Shown in pieces: positions 51,709 through 60,719 of a stretch of DNA of 64,000 nt; within the stretch, counting starts at the first letter, position 1, and the number at the start of each line of letters is the position of its first letter. This DNA is from Pseudomonas sediminis. Lineage in GTDB: Bacteria > Pseudomonadota > Gammaproteobacteria > Pseudomonadales > Pseudomonadaceae. The stretch covers positions 1,798,001 to 1,862,000 of the forward strand of contig NZ_CP154631.1 in NCBI RefSeq assembly GCF_039555755.1. Direction: 5' to 3'. A program made the translations under genes and the position numbers. A model generated the notes under the pieces. The model was not told where the DNA came from. It searched no databases and saw only the letters and a list, made by a program, of their open reading frames with translations.

Positions 51709-52629
51709 TCAAAGCCGCGCCTTCACGGCGGCCAGGCCGTCGCCACCGTCGCGGGTGGTCACGCCGTCCAGCCAGCCATCGAGCACCTGCGGGTTGGCCT
51801 GCAGCCAGGCCTTGATCGCAGCGTCGTTGCTGGCCTGCTTGCTCAGCACCTGATCCATGATGCTGTTTTCCATCTCCTGGGTGAAGGCGAGGTTGCTCAG
51901 CAGCTTGCCGACGTTGGGACACTGTGCGGCGTAGCCCTTGCGCGCCAGGGTGTTGACCTCGCCGCTGTCGCCGAAATATTTCTCGCCGCCTTTCAGGTAC
52001 TTCATGTCGTACTGCACGTTCATCGGGTGCGGGGTCCAGCCGAGGAAGACCACGAACTGATCGCGTTTCACCGCGCGGCCGACCTGCACCAGCATCGCCT
52101 GTTCGCTGGACTCCACCAGCTTCCAGTCACCCAGGCCGAACTCGTCGGCGGCGATCATCTGCTTGATCGACTCGTTGGCCGGCGAGCCGGAGGCGATGCC
52201 GTAGAGTTTCTTGCCGAATTTGTCGGCGTGCTTGTCCAGATCGGCGAAAGTCTTCACCCCGGCCTCATAGGCATAGGTCGGGACCGCCAGGGTGTACTCG
52301 GTGCCTGCGAGGTTCTGCGCCAGCTTGTCCACTTCGCCGCTGGCGACGAACTTGTCGTAGTTGCTCTGCTGCGCCGGCATCCAGTTGCCGAGGAAGACGT
52401 CGACTTGGCCCTTCTGCAGGCCGGCGAAGATGATCGGCACTGCCAGGGTCTGGCTTTCCGCTTTGTAGCCCAGGCCGTCGAGCAGGAAGCTGGCGATGCC
52501 GTTGGTCACGGCGATGTCGCTCCAGCCCGGGTCACCCAGCTTGACCGTGGCACAGGCGGCGACCTCGGCCCAGACGTTGCCGGCACTGGTGAGCGCTGCG
52601 GTGAGTAGTAGCACGCTGAATCGGTTCAT
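51709..52629 (-). CDS. Choline-type ABC transporter binding protein (ChoX-like), linked to betC
   Basis: 306 residues from the ATG at 52629 (AGGAGAG upstream). The signal peptide ends at VWA near residue 21. The mature part has LGDPGWSDIAVTNGIAS, KGQVDVFLGNWMPAQQ and FLGWTPHPMNVQYDMKY, as in ChoX, for binding choline or a related quaternary amine. It follows betC by 49 bp on the same strand. No permease is adjacent. It is about three-quarters identical by eye to the orphan protein at 33256-34182. In this context the likely ligand is choline or choline-O-sulfate. Confidence 0.85.
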   Translation of the reverse strand: MNRFSVLLLTAALTSAGNVWAEVAACATVKLGDPGWSDIAVTNGIASFLLDGLGYKAESQTLAVPIIFAGLQKGQVDVFLGNWMPAQQSNYDKFVASGEVDKLAQNLAGTEYTLAVPTYAYEAGVKTFADLDKHADKFGKKLYGIASGSPANESIKQMIAADEFGLGDWKLVESSEQAMLVQVGRAVKRDQFVVFLGWTPHPMNVQYDMKYLKGGEKYFGDSGEVNTLARKGYAAQCPNVGKLLSNLAFTQEMENSIMDQVLSKQASNDAAIKAWLQANPQVLDGWLDGVTTRDGGDGLAAVKARL

Positions 52630-52678
52630 GGCGTCTCTCCTTTTTTCTTCTGTTTTGGGGGCGGCAGTAGGCAAAGGT

Positions 52679-54187
52679 TCATACCTGAGGGAAACGGGCG
52701 CGGCGCTCCAGGTCGTCGAGATCGATATGGTTGCGCATGTACTGTTGGCTGGCGTCGACCATTGGCTGGTGATCCCAACTGGTCAGTATGCCCTGGCTCA
52801 GTGCTTCGGCCACCAGGCGGCGGCGGCGCTGGCTGGCCAGGGTGGCGGCGTGGATCGCCGGGATGTCCCAGCGCTCGCGTGCCTCGGCGACGAAGTCGGC
52901 GAGGGTGCCTTTGTGCTCGGCGCAGTCGGCGAGGTTGCAGCGTTCGTGCGGATCGCTCTCGAGGTTGAAGAGTAGCAGCGGGTCCTGCTCGGAATAGACG
53001 AATTTCCAGGGGCCGCGGCGAATCATCATCAGGGGGCTGATCGTGCCTTCGGCCATGTATTCGCCGAGTACTTCATCGTGGCCGCCCTTGCCTTGCAGGT
53101 GCGGCAGCAGCGAGTGGCCCTCCAGCTCCAGCCCCTGCTCGACCTGGCCGCCGGCCAGCTCAACCAGTGTTGGCAGCAGATCGAGAGTGGAGACGGACTG
53201 GCTGACCCGGTGCGCGGCGAAGCGTTTCGGCGCGTGCACCAACAGTGGCACGCGGGCGGACATCTCGAACCAGTGCATCTTGTACCAGAGGCCGCGCTCA
53301 CCCAGCATGTCGCCGTGGTCGCCGGAGAAGACGATCAGGGTGTCCTCCGCCAGGCCGCACTCTTCCAGGGTCTTCAACAGCTTGCCTATGTTGTCGTCGA
53401 TGTAGCTGCAAGCGCCGAAGTAGGCGCGGCGGGCGTCGCGAATCTTGTCCTCGGGCAGTGGCTTGTCCCACAGGTCGATGACCTTGAGGATGCGCTGCGA
53501 GTGCGGGTCCTGCTCGGCCTGCTCGAGATGTTGCTGTGGCAGAGGAATGTCCACACCCTCATAGCGATCCCAGTACTCGCGCGGGATGGTGTAGGGGTCG
53601 TGCGGGTGGGTCATCGACACGGTCAGGCAGAACGGCTGCTCCGGCGTCATGCGCACATGGTCGTAGAGGTACTGGCGCGCCTTGAACACCACCTCCTCGT
53701 CGAAATCCAGCTGGTTGCTGCGCACGCACGGGCCGGCCTGCAGCACCGAGGACATGTTGTGGTACCAACTGGCGCGCACGTCCGGCTCGTCCCAGTTCAC
53801 CGCCCAGCCGTAGTCGGCCGGGTAGATGTCGCTGGTCAGGCGTTCCTCGTAACCGTGCAGCTGGTCCGGGCCGCAGAAGTGCATCTTGCCCGACAGCGCG
53901 GTGCGGTAGCCGAGGCGGCGCAGGTAGTGGGCGTAGGTCGGTACATCGGCCGGGAAATCGGCGGCGTTGTCATAGGCGCCGATCTTCGAGGGCAGCCGCC
54001 CGCTAACCAGGGTGAAGCGCGACGGCGCGCAGAGCGGGCTGTTGCAGTAGGCCGAGTCGAACACCACGGCCTGCTCGGCCAGTTTCATCAGGTTGGGCAT
54101 CTGCACTGGCGAGGCGGCATCGTGCAGCGGCAGGATCGGCGCGGCCATCTGGTCGGCCATGATGAAGAGGATGTTCGGGCGCTTCAT
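52679..54187 (-). CDS. betC: Choline sulfatase
   Basis: 502 residues from the ATG at 54187, about the usual BetC length. The type I sulfatase signature CAPSR near residue 65 supplies the Cys that is changed to formylglycine. NILFIMADQM at the N-terminus gives the metal-binding Asp residues, and FSGDHGDMLGERGLWYKM near residue 320 gives further ligands. BetC splits choline-O-sulfate to choline and sulfate, feeding glycine betaine synthesis and sulfur supply. No signal peptide, so cytoplasmic. Divergent LysR gene upstream, ChoX-like gene downstream. Confidence 0.93.
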   Translation of the reverse strand: MKRPNILFIMADQMAAPILPLHDAASPVQMPNLMKLAEQAVVFDSAYCNSPLCAPSRFTLVSGRLPSKIGAYDNAADFPADVPTYAHYLRRLGYRTALSGKMHFCGPDQLHGYEERLTSDIYPADYGWAVNWDEPDVRASWYHNMSSVLQAGPCVRSNQLDFDEEVVFKARQYLYDHVRMTPEQPFCLTVSMTHPHDPYTIPREYWDRYEGVDIPLPQQHLEQAEQDPHSQRILKVIDLWDKPLPEDKIRDARRAYFGACSYIDDNIGKLLKTLEECGLAEDTLIVFSGDHGDMLGERGLWYKMHWFEMSARVPLLVHAPKRFAAHRVSQSVSTLDLLPTLVELAGGQVEQGLELEGHSLLPHLQGKGGHDEVLGEYMAEGTISPLMMIRRGPWKFVYSEQDPLLLFNLESDPHERCNLADCAEHKGTLADFVAEARERWDIPAIHAATLASQRRRRLVAEALSQGILTSWDHQPMVDASQQYMRNHIDLDDLERRARFPQV

Positions 54188-54300
54188 GGTGGCGGGTATT
54201 CCATACTGTTGGTTTATGCGACAGTGCTGGCTCCATGATTCCGGTAGAACGACAGCAGGGTAAACCCAGCTGCGAAACATGTCTCGGATAAGCAGAGCTT

Positions 54301-55221
54301 ATGTTTAAAGCCATCGATGGACTGTCGCTCGACGCGTTGCGGGTGTTCGAGTCGGCCGCGCGCCAGCTCAGTTTCACCGCCGCCGCCAGTGAATTGGGCA
54401 GCAGCCAGCCGGCTATCAGCCAGCAGATCAAGCGTCTGGAGCAGCAACTGGCCACGCGCCTGTTCGACCGCGTCTATCGCGGGATCGTGCTGACTGAAGC
54501 CGGTGAGCTGTTGCTGGCCCATGTGCAGGAGGGACTGGCCAGCCTCGATGCCGGGCTCGTCGCCGTCACCGCACGGCAGCAGCATGAGGTGCTGCAGGTG
54601 GCCACCGACTTCGCCTTCGCCGCTTACTGGTTGATGCCACGCCTGCAGCGCTTCAATCGGCTGTACCCGGAGGTGGACGTCAGCCTGATCACCAGCGAGC
54701 GTGACCCGGCCACGGTACCCAGCGACATCGACGTGGCGATCCGCTTCGGTGACGGTCGTTTCAAGCACGGCGAGGCACACCTGCTGTTTCGCGAGGAGGT
54801 GTTCCCGGTGTGCAGCCCGCGCCTGCTCGGCGAGCGCCAGCCGCCGTTGCCGATCTCAGCGCTGGTCGACCTGCCGCTGCTGCACCTGCGCCCCGAGCAC
54901 CGTTCGCGCTGGTTCGACTGGGATGGTCTGTTTCGCGCGCTGGGTATCGCCAGCCTGCCTACACCCGGTGCGTTACGCTTCGACAACTACACCCTGCTGA
55001 TCCAGGCCGCCATCGCGGGGCAAGGCGTGGCCATCGGCTGGCGCCACCTGGTGGATGAACTTCTGGCTCAGGGGCTGCTCTGTCGTCTGGGTGATGCCGA
55101 GGCGCATTCGGCACTTGGCTATTACCTGGTACTACCCGAGCGCAAGCGTCGTCAGCGCCTGACCGCGCGTTTCGTCGACTGGTTGCAGGCCGAGCTGGAT
55201 TCGTCGCCAGCGAGCGTTTGA
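54301..55221 (+). CDS. LysR-family regulator of choline sulfatase genes (PA0032-type)
   Basis: 306 residues. N-terminal winged helix (LDALRVFESAARQLSFTAAA, about residues 10-65) and a LysR substrate-binding domain (about 95-295), in the GcvA-like style. It diverges from betC across a 113-bp gap, the standard layout for a LysR activator and its target; control by choline-O-sulfate or choline is inference. P. aeruginosa has a LysR gene at the same place beside betC. Confidence 0.88.
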   Translation: MFKAIDGLSLDALRVFESAARQLSFTAAASELGSSQPAISQQIKRLEQQLATRLFDRVYRGIVLTEAGELLLAHVQEGLASLDAGLVAVTARQQHEVLQVATDFAFAAYWLMPRLQRFNRLYPEVDVSLITSERDPATVPSDIDVAIRFGDGRFKHGEAHLLFREEVFPVCSPRLLGERQPPLPISALVDLPLLHLRPEHRSRWFDWDGLFRALGIASLPTPGALRFDNYTLLIQAAIAGQGVAIGWRHLVDELLAQGLLCRLGDAEAHSALGYYLVLPERKRRQRLTARFVDWLQAELDSSPASV

Positions 55222-55334
55222 TCGGGCCATACTGCAACAGCGAGACGTGAGTCTCTATACTGTTCGCCGCCGCTCTAGCCGGTCGTTTTTATCACCTGCC
55301 AGCGGCCCCCACACTCCAACCGGTGAAGTGAACC

Positions 55335-56237
55335 GTGAAACTCCGTCATTCGATTTTGGGCCTGCTGCTGTGCGGCAGCCTTGTTGTTTCGAACCTCCAG
55401 GCCGCGCCGGCCCAGCCGAAGCAGGAGCTGGCCGCTGGTAGCGCATTGCTGATCGACCTGAAGACTGGCCAGGAGCTCTATTCCAGTAATCCGGATCTGC
55501 GCCTGCCGGTCGCCTCGGTCACCAAGCTGATGACCGCCATGGTGGTGCTCGATGCCAAGCTGCCGTTGGACGAGGTGCTGCCGATCACCATCCGCGACAC
55601 CCATGAGATGCAGGGCGTGTTCTCCCGCGTGCGCATCGGCAGCGAGATCACCCGCCGCGAGATGCTGCACCTGGCGCTGATGTCTTCGGAGAACCGCGCC
55701 GCCGCCAGCCTTGCGCACCATTACCCGGGCGGCCATGGTGCCTTCGTTGCGGCGATGAACGCCAAGGCCAAGGCACTGGGCATGCACAACAGCCATTTCG
55801 TCGAGCCCACCGGCCTGTCCGAACTGAATGTCGCCACCGCGCGCGACCTGGCGCTGATGGTCAAGGCGGCCAACCAGTATGCGTTGATTCACCAGTTCAG
55901 CACCGACTCCGAAGCCACCGTGGCCTTCCGCAAGCCCAACTACACCCTGGGCTTTCGCAACACCAACGCGTTGGTGCGCAAGGCGGACTGGAACATCAAC
56001 CTGAGCAAGACCGGCTTCACCAACGCTGCCGGCCGCTGCCTGGTGATGGCCACCACCATCGCCAACCGCCCGGTGGCGTTCGTGGTACTCGGCGCCTTCG
56101 GCAAGTACACCCACATGGCCGACGCCAACCGTCTCAAGCGCTGGATGGAGACTGGCAAGGTCACTCCGGTGCCGGCTGCGGCGCTCAGCTACAAGCAGCA
56201 GAAGCTGGCCGAGTGGAGCCTGCAGGCCGCACAGTGA
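55335..56237 (+). CDS. pbpG: D-alanyl-D-alanine endopeptidase (penicillin-binding protein 7)
   Basis: 300 residues from a GTG at 55335. A signal peptide ends near residue 24 (QAAPAQP). The S11 serine peptidase motifs are in order: SVTKLM (S-x-x-K, near residue 61), SEN near residue 118 (S-x-N), and KTGFTN near residue 219. It cuts D-Ala-diaminopimelate cross-links in murein in the periplasm. Followed at once by a perfect terminator. Confidence 0.92.
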   Translation: MKLRHSILGLLLCGSLVVSNLQAAPAQPKQELAAGSALLIDLKTGQELYSSNPDLRLPVASVTKLMTAMVVLDAKLPLDEVLPITIRDTHEMQGVFSRVRIGSEITRREMLHLALMSSENRAAASLAHHYPGGHGAFVAAMNAKAKALGMHNSHFVEPTGLSELNVATARDLALMVKAANQYALIHQFSTDSEATVAFRKPNYTLGFRNTNALVRKADWNINLSKTGFTNAAGRCLVMATTIANRPVAFVVLGAFGKYTHMADANRLKRWMETGKVTPVPAAALSYKQQKLAEWSLQAAQ

Positions 56238-56254
56238 CCTCAAGTTAATGATGC

Positions 56255-56285
56255 AAAAAGGGCGACTCGATGAGTCGCCCTTTTT
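56255..56285 (+). terminator. Rho-independent terminator after pbpG
   Basis: AAAAAGGGCGACTC-GAT-GAGTCGCCCTTTTT: a 14-bp perfect stem ending in a T run, with A run on the other side, so it can act in both directions for pbpG and the convergent LysR gene. Confidence 0.95.
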
Positions 56286-56348
56286 CGTTGTGCTGTCGTG
56301 TAGCCGGATGCAATCCGGGCTAAGGTCAATCTTCCTCAGTCGTGGTGT

Positions 56349-57242
56349 TCAGCGCGGGCAGCCCAGCCGCTCGCTGAGGAAATCGAGAAAACAGGTGATG
56401 CGCGACGCCAGCGCGGTGTTGCGGTAGTACACCGCGTTGATTGGCTGACGTACCTCCACGCGCTGTTCGGCCAGCACCTCCACCAGCGCGCCGCTGGCGC
56501 GAGCGGTATCGGTCATGAAGTCCGACAGGCACACCATCCCCTCGCCGGCCAGCGCCAGTTCGAGAATGGTGTCGCCGCTGGAGGCACGCAGGCTCGGAGT
56601 AATGCGCCAGCGCTCGCCAAGGGCATGACGCAGCGGCCACTCATTGAGGCTGTCGGGTTCGGTGAAACCGATCAGGCTGTGTCCGGGCAGGTCTTCGGTG
56701 CGTAGCGGTGTGCCATGCCTGCTTAGGTACTCCGGGCTGGCCAGAACGCGACGATAGCTGTGACACAGCGGCCGGGCGTGCAGGCTGGAGTCCGGCAGGT
56801 GGCCGATGCGGATGGCCAGGTCGGTGCGCCGTTCCAGCAGATCGATGATGCGGTCGTCGCTGTTCAGTTCAAGTTCGATCTGCGGGTAAAGCGCGCGGAA
56901 TTCGCCGATCAGCGGCACGATTGCATGCAGCATAAACGGCGAGGCGGTGTTGATTCGCAAACGCCCTGCTGGTGCCTGGCTGCGCAGGGTCATCTGTTCC
57001 TCGGCTTCCTCGACGCTGGTGAGGATGCGCCGCGCCTGAGCCAGGAACACCTCGCCCTCTTCGGTCAGCTCCAGGCGCCGGGTGGTGCGGCGTAGCAGGG
57101 TGACACCGAGCTTTTCCTCCAGACGGCTCAGTGCGCGGCTGACACCGGAGGCGGTTTGTTCGAGCTGTTCGGCCGCGGCGCTGATCGAACCACTGTCGAC
57201 CACGCTGACGAAGGCGAGCATTTCTTCCAGGCTGGTCTTCAT
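56349..57242 (-). CDS. LysR-family transcriptional regulator
   Basis: 297 residues. N-terminal helix-turn-helix (MLAFVSVVDSGSISAAAEQL to about residue 65) and the LysR effector domain (about 88-290), in the DsdC/CrgA-like subgroup that often controls adjacent oxidoreductases. It diverges from dkgB across 199 bp and probably regulates it. Effector unknown. Confidence 0.88.
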   Translation of the reverse strand: MKTSLEEMLAFVSVVDSGSISAAAEQLEQTASGVSRALSRLEEKLGVTLLRRTTRRLELTEEGEVFLAQARRILTSVEEAEEQMTLRSQAPAGRLRINTASPFMLHAIVPLIGEFRALYPQIELELNSDDRIIDLLERRTDLAIRIGHLPDSSLHARPLCHSYRRVLASPEYLSRHGTPLRTEDLPGHSLIGFTEPDSLNEWPLRHALGERWRITPSLRASSGDTILELALAGEGMVCLSDFMTDTARASGALVEVLAEQRVEVRQPINAVYYRNTALASRITCFLDFLSERLGCPR

Positions 57243-57441
57243 TGTTGAGCTTCAGTCAAAGGTGTTTGCTGGGAGGTTCGCTTTTTCCGCATGAGTCTGG
57301 CGCGGATACTGCTCCCTCTCAACCCCCCGCTCGCCGTCAGACAGAGGGCTGCAACTTTTTCGCGAACCACGAGGCCGAATCGTTCCGTACCCGTTCCGGC
57401 CCATGCTCGGCCAGCGCTTCGCAAGCTATGAGGAGATCTTC

Positions 57442-58245
57442 ATGAAGTTCATTCCCCCCTTCGGTCTTGGCACTTTCCGCCTCAAGGATCAGGTCGCCAT
57501 CGACTCGGTACGCACCGGCCTCGAGCTGGGTTACCGGCATGTCGACACGGCGCAGATCTACGGCAACGAGGCCGAGGTCGGCCAGGCCATTGCCGACAGC
57601 GGCGTGGCGCGTGACGAGCTGTTCGTCACCACCAAGGTGTGGACCGAGAACCTCGGCAGTGGCCGGGTTATCCCCAGCCTGCGTGAGAGCCTGCAGCGGC
57701 TGGGCCTGGAACGGGTCGATCTGGCCCTGATCCACTGGCCGTCGCCGAATGACGAGATTCCCGTGGCGCAGTACCTGGGCGAACTGCTCGAGGCCAAGCG
57801 CCAGGGGCTGACCGCGGCCATTGGTGTGTCCAACTTCACCATCGCCCATTTGCGTCAGGCCATCGAAGCCGTGGGCGTGGACGAGATCGCCACCAACCAG
57901 GTGGAAATCCATCCGCTGCTGCAGAACCGCAAGCTGGTGGCATTCGCCCGGCAGCAGGGTATCCATCTGACCGCCTACATGCCGCTGGCCTACGGCAAGG
58001 TGCTGGCCGAGCCGGAGATCCAGCGCATTGCCGCTAGCCATGGCGTCAGCCCGGCGCAGGTCGCCCTGGCCTGGTCGCTGCAGCAGGGTTATGCGGTGAT
58101 TCCGTCCTCGACCAAGCGGGAGAATCTGGCGGCCAATCTGGCTGCTGCCGAGCTGCGCCTGAGCACCGAAGACATGACAGCCATCGAGGCGCTAGATCGT
58201 GGCGAACGCGTTGCCAATCCAGGCTTCGCGCCGCGCTGGGATTGA
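57442..58245 (+). CDS. dkgB: 2,5-diketo-D-gluconate reductase B (aldo/keto reductase)
   Basis: 267 residues, the E. coli DkgB length, from the ATG at 57442 with GAGGAG six bases upstream. The aldo/keto reductase tetrad is visible: Asp and Tyr in [18 protein letters not shown] near residue 30-40, Lys in [10 protein letters not shown] near residue 68, and His in [10 protein letters not shown] near residue 101. NADPH site in [14 protein letters not shown] near the C-terminus. It reduces 2,5-diketogluconate, methylglyoxal and similar carbonyls. Divergent from the LysR gene. Confidence 0.9.
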   Translation: MKFIPPFGLGTFRLKDQVAIDSVRTGLELGYRHVDTAQIYGNEAEVGQAIADSGVARDELFVTTKVWTENLGSGRVIPSLRESLQRLGLERVDLALIHWPSPNDEIPVAQYLGELLEAKRQGLTAAIGVSNFTIAHLRQAIEAVGVDEIATNQVEIHPLLQNRKLVAFARQQGIHLTAYMPLAYGKVLAEPEIQRIAASHGVSPAQVALAWSLQQGYAVIPSSTKRENLAANLAAAELRLSTEDMTAIEALDRGERVANPGFAPRWD

Positions 58246-58287
58246 GTACTGCGAGTGTGGCAGGGGCTTTAGCCGCGACCTTGGGCT

Positions 58288-59031
58288 CTATCGGCCGCCG
58301 GCGATATCGATCAGCGCGCCAGTGGTGTAGCTGGCCTTGTCATCGAGCAGCCAGACGATGGCTTCGGCGACTTCCTCGGCACGCCCGGCGCGGCCCAGCG
58401 GCGTGGTTTTGCCGATGCGCTCGGCGCGGTCCGGTTGGCCGCCGCTGGCGTGGATCTCGGTGTCGATCAGACCCGGGCGCACGGCATTGACCCGTACACC
58501 CTCGCCGCCCAATTCCTTGGCCAGGCCGCGAGTCAGCACGTCCATCGCGCCCTTGGCGCCGGCATAGTCGACGTATTCGAAGGGCGCGCCAAGACTGGCG
58601 GCCACCGACGACACCAGCACCATCGAACCACCCTCGCCACCACGACTACGGGCCATGCGCCGGGCACCTTCGCGAGCGGTGAGATAGCTGCCCAGCACGT
58701 TGACGTCGAACATCCGTTGCAGTCGCTCGCCGCTCATCTCCAGCAACGGCATGGGCGGGGCGACGATGCCGGCATTGACCACCAGGCCGTGCAGCGGGCC
58801 GAACTTGCCCATGGCCGCGAACAGGCGCTGTACATCCTCTTCAACCGCCACATCGCCGGGCAGGGCGATGGCCGTGCCGCCCATGGCCTCGATCTGCGCC
58901 ACCACTTTATCGGCGGCGTCACGGTCACTGCGATAGTTGATGCCGACCGTCCAGCCGCCAGCGGCGGCCAGCAGGGCAGTGGCGCGGCCGATGCCGCGGC
59001 TGGCGCCGGTAATCAGCAGGTTCTTGCGCAT
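58288..59031 (-). CDS. Short-chain dehydrogenase/reductase
   Basis: 247 residues, classical SDR. LITGASRGIGRATA at the N-terminus binds NAD(P); NAG at NAGIVAP near residue 87; catalytic Ser in VLVSSVAAS, Tyr and Lys in YAGAKGAM near residue 157. Sequence style is that of FabG-like or glucose 1-dehydrogenase-like enzymes with unknown substrate. Convergent with dkgB and downstream of the DASS transporter, with which it may form a unit (57 bp gap). Confidence 0.85.
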   Translation of the reverse strand: MRKNLLITGASRGIGRATALLAAAGGWTVGINYRSDRDAADKVVAQIEAMGGTAIALPGDVAVEEDVQRLFAAMGKFGPLHGLVVNAGIVAPPMPLLEMSGERLQRMFDVNVLGSYLTAREGARRMARSRGGEGGSMVLVSSVAASLGAPFEYVDYAGAKGAMDVLTRGLAKELGGEGVRVNAVRPGLIDTEIHASGGQPDRAERIGKTTPLGRAGRAEEVAEAIVWLLDDKASYTTGALIDIAGGR

Positions 59032-59088
59032 TGGGCCTGGCTCCCTGTAGTCGTGCCTGCTAAGGCTGCCCGCTTTTCGTCGTCTGCG

Positions 59089-60564
59089 CTACATCCACCC
59101 CAGCCAACGCCACCAGGTCAGGGCGAACACCAGCATCAGCCCGTAGCCAACCAGCGTCAGCCAGATGCCGGTGCGCAGGAATTGCCGGGCGGTGAAGGTA
59201 TCGGTGCCGATACAGACCATGTTCTGTGGTGCGTTGATCGGCAACAGGAAGCCGAAGCTGACCACGTAGCCGAGCAGCATGCTCATGCCCAGCGGGTTGA
59301 TGTCTCCGCCAAGCTGCAGCAGCAGGGCAATCATGATCGGCAGCATCGCCGAGGTCAGCGCCGTGGCGCTGGCAAAACCGAGGTGAATGATGATCAGAAA
59401 GCCACCGAGCACGGCGAACACCCAGAACGGCGACAGCCCATCCATGCCCAGGTGGGTTACCAGCAGTTTGGCCAGCCAGGTGCCGGCGCCCGTGGCCAGC
59501 ACCGCACCACCGAGGCTGATGCCAACGCCGAAGACGATCACCGTGCCCCATGGAATGCGCGGCTGTGCCTGCTTCCAGCTCATTACGCCGAGCCCTGGCA
59601 TCAGCAACGCCGCCAGGCCCACCAGGGTGGTGGAAGCGGTGTCGAAGCTGTGCAGCTTGCCCTCGGTGGCCCAGAAACCGAGCAAGGTGAGGACGATGGC
59701 CAGCAGCTTGCGCTCATCGAAGGTCATCGGCCCGAGTTCACTGAGCGCCTTGCGCACGGCCTCCTTGCCGCCTTCGATGCGATCGGTTTCCGGTGGCATG
59801 ACGCGTAGGATTACCCAGTAAAGCACCGCTGACATCAGCAGACTCCAGGGTGCGCCGGCGATCAGCCAGTCAGTCCAGGTCACCGATTGGCCGAGCAGCT
59901 TCTGCATGAAGCCGGCGGTAAGTAGATTCTGCGCCGCCGAAGTCTGGATGCCGACGTTCCAGATGCTGGTGGCCTGCGCCACCAGAATCATGATGCCACC
60001 AGCGAAGGCCGAGCGCTTGTCCACGCCGAAGGCGGCGATCACCCCCATCATGATCGGCACCATGCAGGCCACCCGCGCCGTGGCGCTGGGTACGATGAAG
60101 CTGAGCAGAATGGTCACCACGATGGCACCGAGCAGCACGCGATGGGTGCTGGCGCCGACCTTGGACAGAGTCAGCAGGGCAATGCGTTTGTCCAGCCCGG
60201 TCTGGGTCATCGCGGCGGCGATGAACAGTGCCGAAGCCACCAGCGCCAGTGCCGAGTTGGCAAAACCGCTGAGGGCCATGTTCAGGGCATCCTTGGTGCC
60301 GATGAGCTTGTCCGGGTCGGCCAGGGTCGGTGCGCTGCCGAGCAGAAAGGCCATCAGCGCCAGGATCATGATGGCGCTGACCTCGTAACTCACCGCCTCG
60401 CTGATCCAGACGATCACCGCGAAAGCGAGAATTGCCAGCATGCGCTGCCCGGCCAGCGGTAATCCGGCCTGTTCCGGCAGGAAGATGATCGCCAGGCCGG
60501 CAAGCAGCGCGAGCGCCAGCCCCCAGGGTAGGCGCAAGGACGGGGAAGCAGCGTTAGCGGACAT
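59089..60564 (-). CDS. DASS-family (SLC13) sodium:anion symporter
   Basis: 491 residues with about twelve membrane helices. The C-terminal SFGFLLPINAPQNMVCIGTD and the N-terminal LALVASALFIAAAMTQTGLDKR are typical of the divalent anion:sodium symporter family that carries dicarboxylates, citrate or sulfate. The ligand is not clear. It lies in a neighbourhood with two SulP permeases, so anion transport is a local theme. Divergent from the SulP gene at 60720. Confidence 0.85.
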   Translation of the reverse strand: MSANAASPSLRLPWGLALALLAGLAIIFLPEQAGLPLAGQRMLAILAFAVIVWISEAVSYEVSAIMILALMAFLLGSAPTLADPDKLIGTKDALNMALSGFANSALALVASALFIAAAMTQTGLDKRIALLTLSKVGASTHRVLLGAIVVTILLSFIVPSATARVACMVPIMMGVIAAFGVDKRSAFAGGIMILVAQATSIWNVGIQTSAAQNLLTAGFMQKLLGQSVTWTDWLIAGAPWSLLMSAVLYWVILRVMPPETDRIEGGKEAVRKALSELGPMTFDERKLLAIVLTLLGFWATEGKLHSFDTASTTLVGLAALLMPGLGVMSWKQAQPRIPWGTVIVFGVGISLGGAVLATGAGTWLAKLLVTHLGMDGLSPFWVFAVLGGFLIIIHLGFASATALTSAMLPIMIALLLQLGGDINPLGMSMLLGYVVSFGFLLPINAPQNMVCIGTDTFTARQFLRTGIWLTLVGYGLMLVFALTWWRWLGWM

Positions 60565-60719
60565 GCTGGCGAGACTCCGACGAATGGCAAATCCAGACTA
60601 TGCACCGCTGACGCGGGTCATGCATTGCCTCGGGTCAGTGTTCTGGCCTGATGGGTGTTCGTCAGCGGAGTCGGGGGTTACCATGCCTGCCCTTTCGCTT
60701 GACCACACGCTGCTCGCTC

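Noticed and set aside
58435..59808. Plus-strand open frame of 457 codons
   Set aside because: Antisense to the SDR and DASS genes, both supported by clear motifs.
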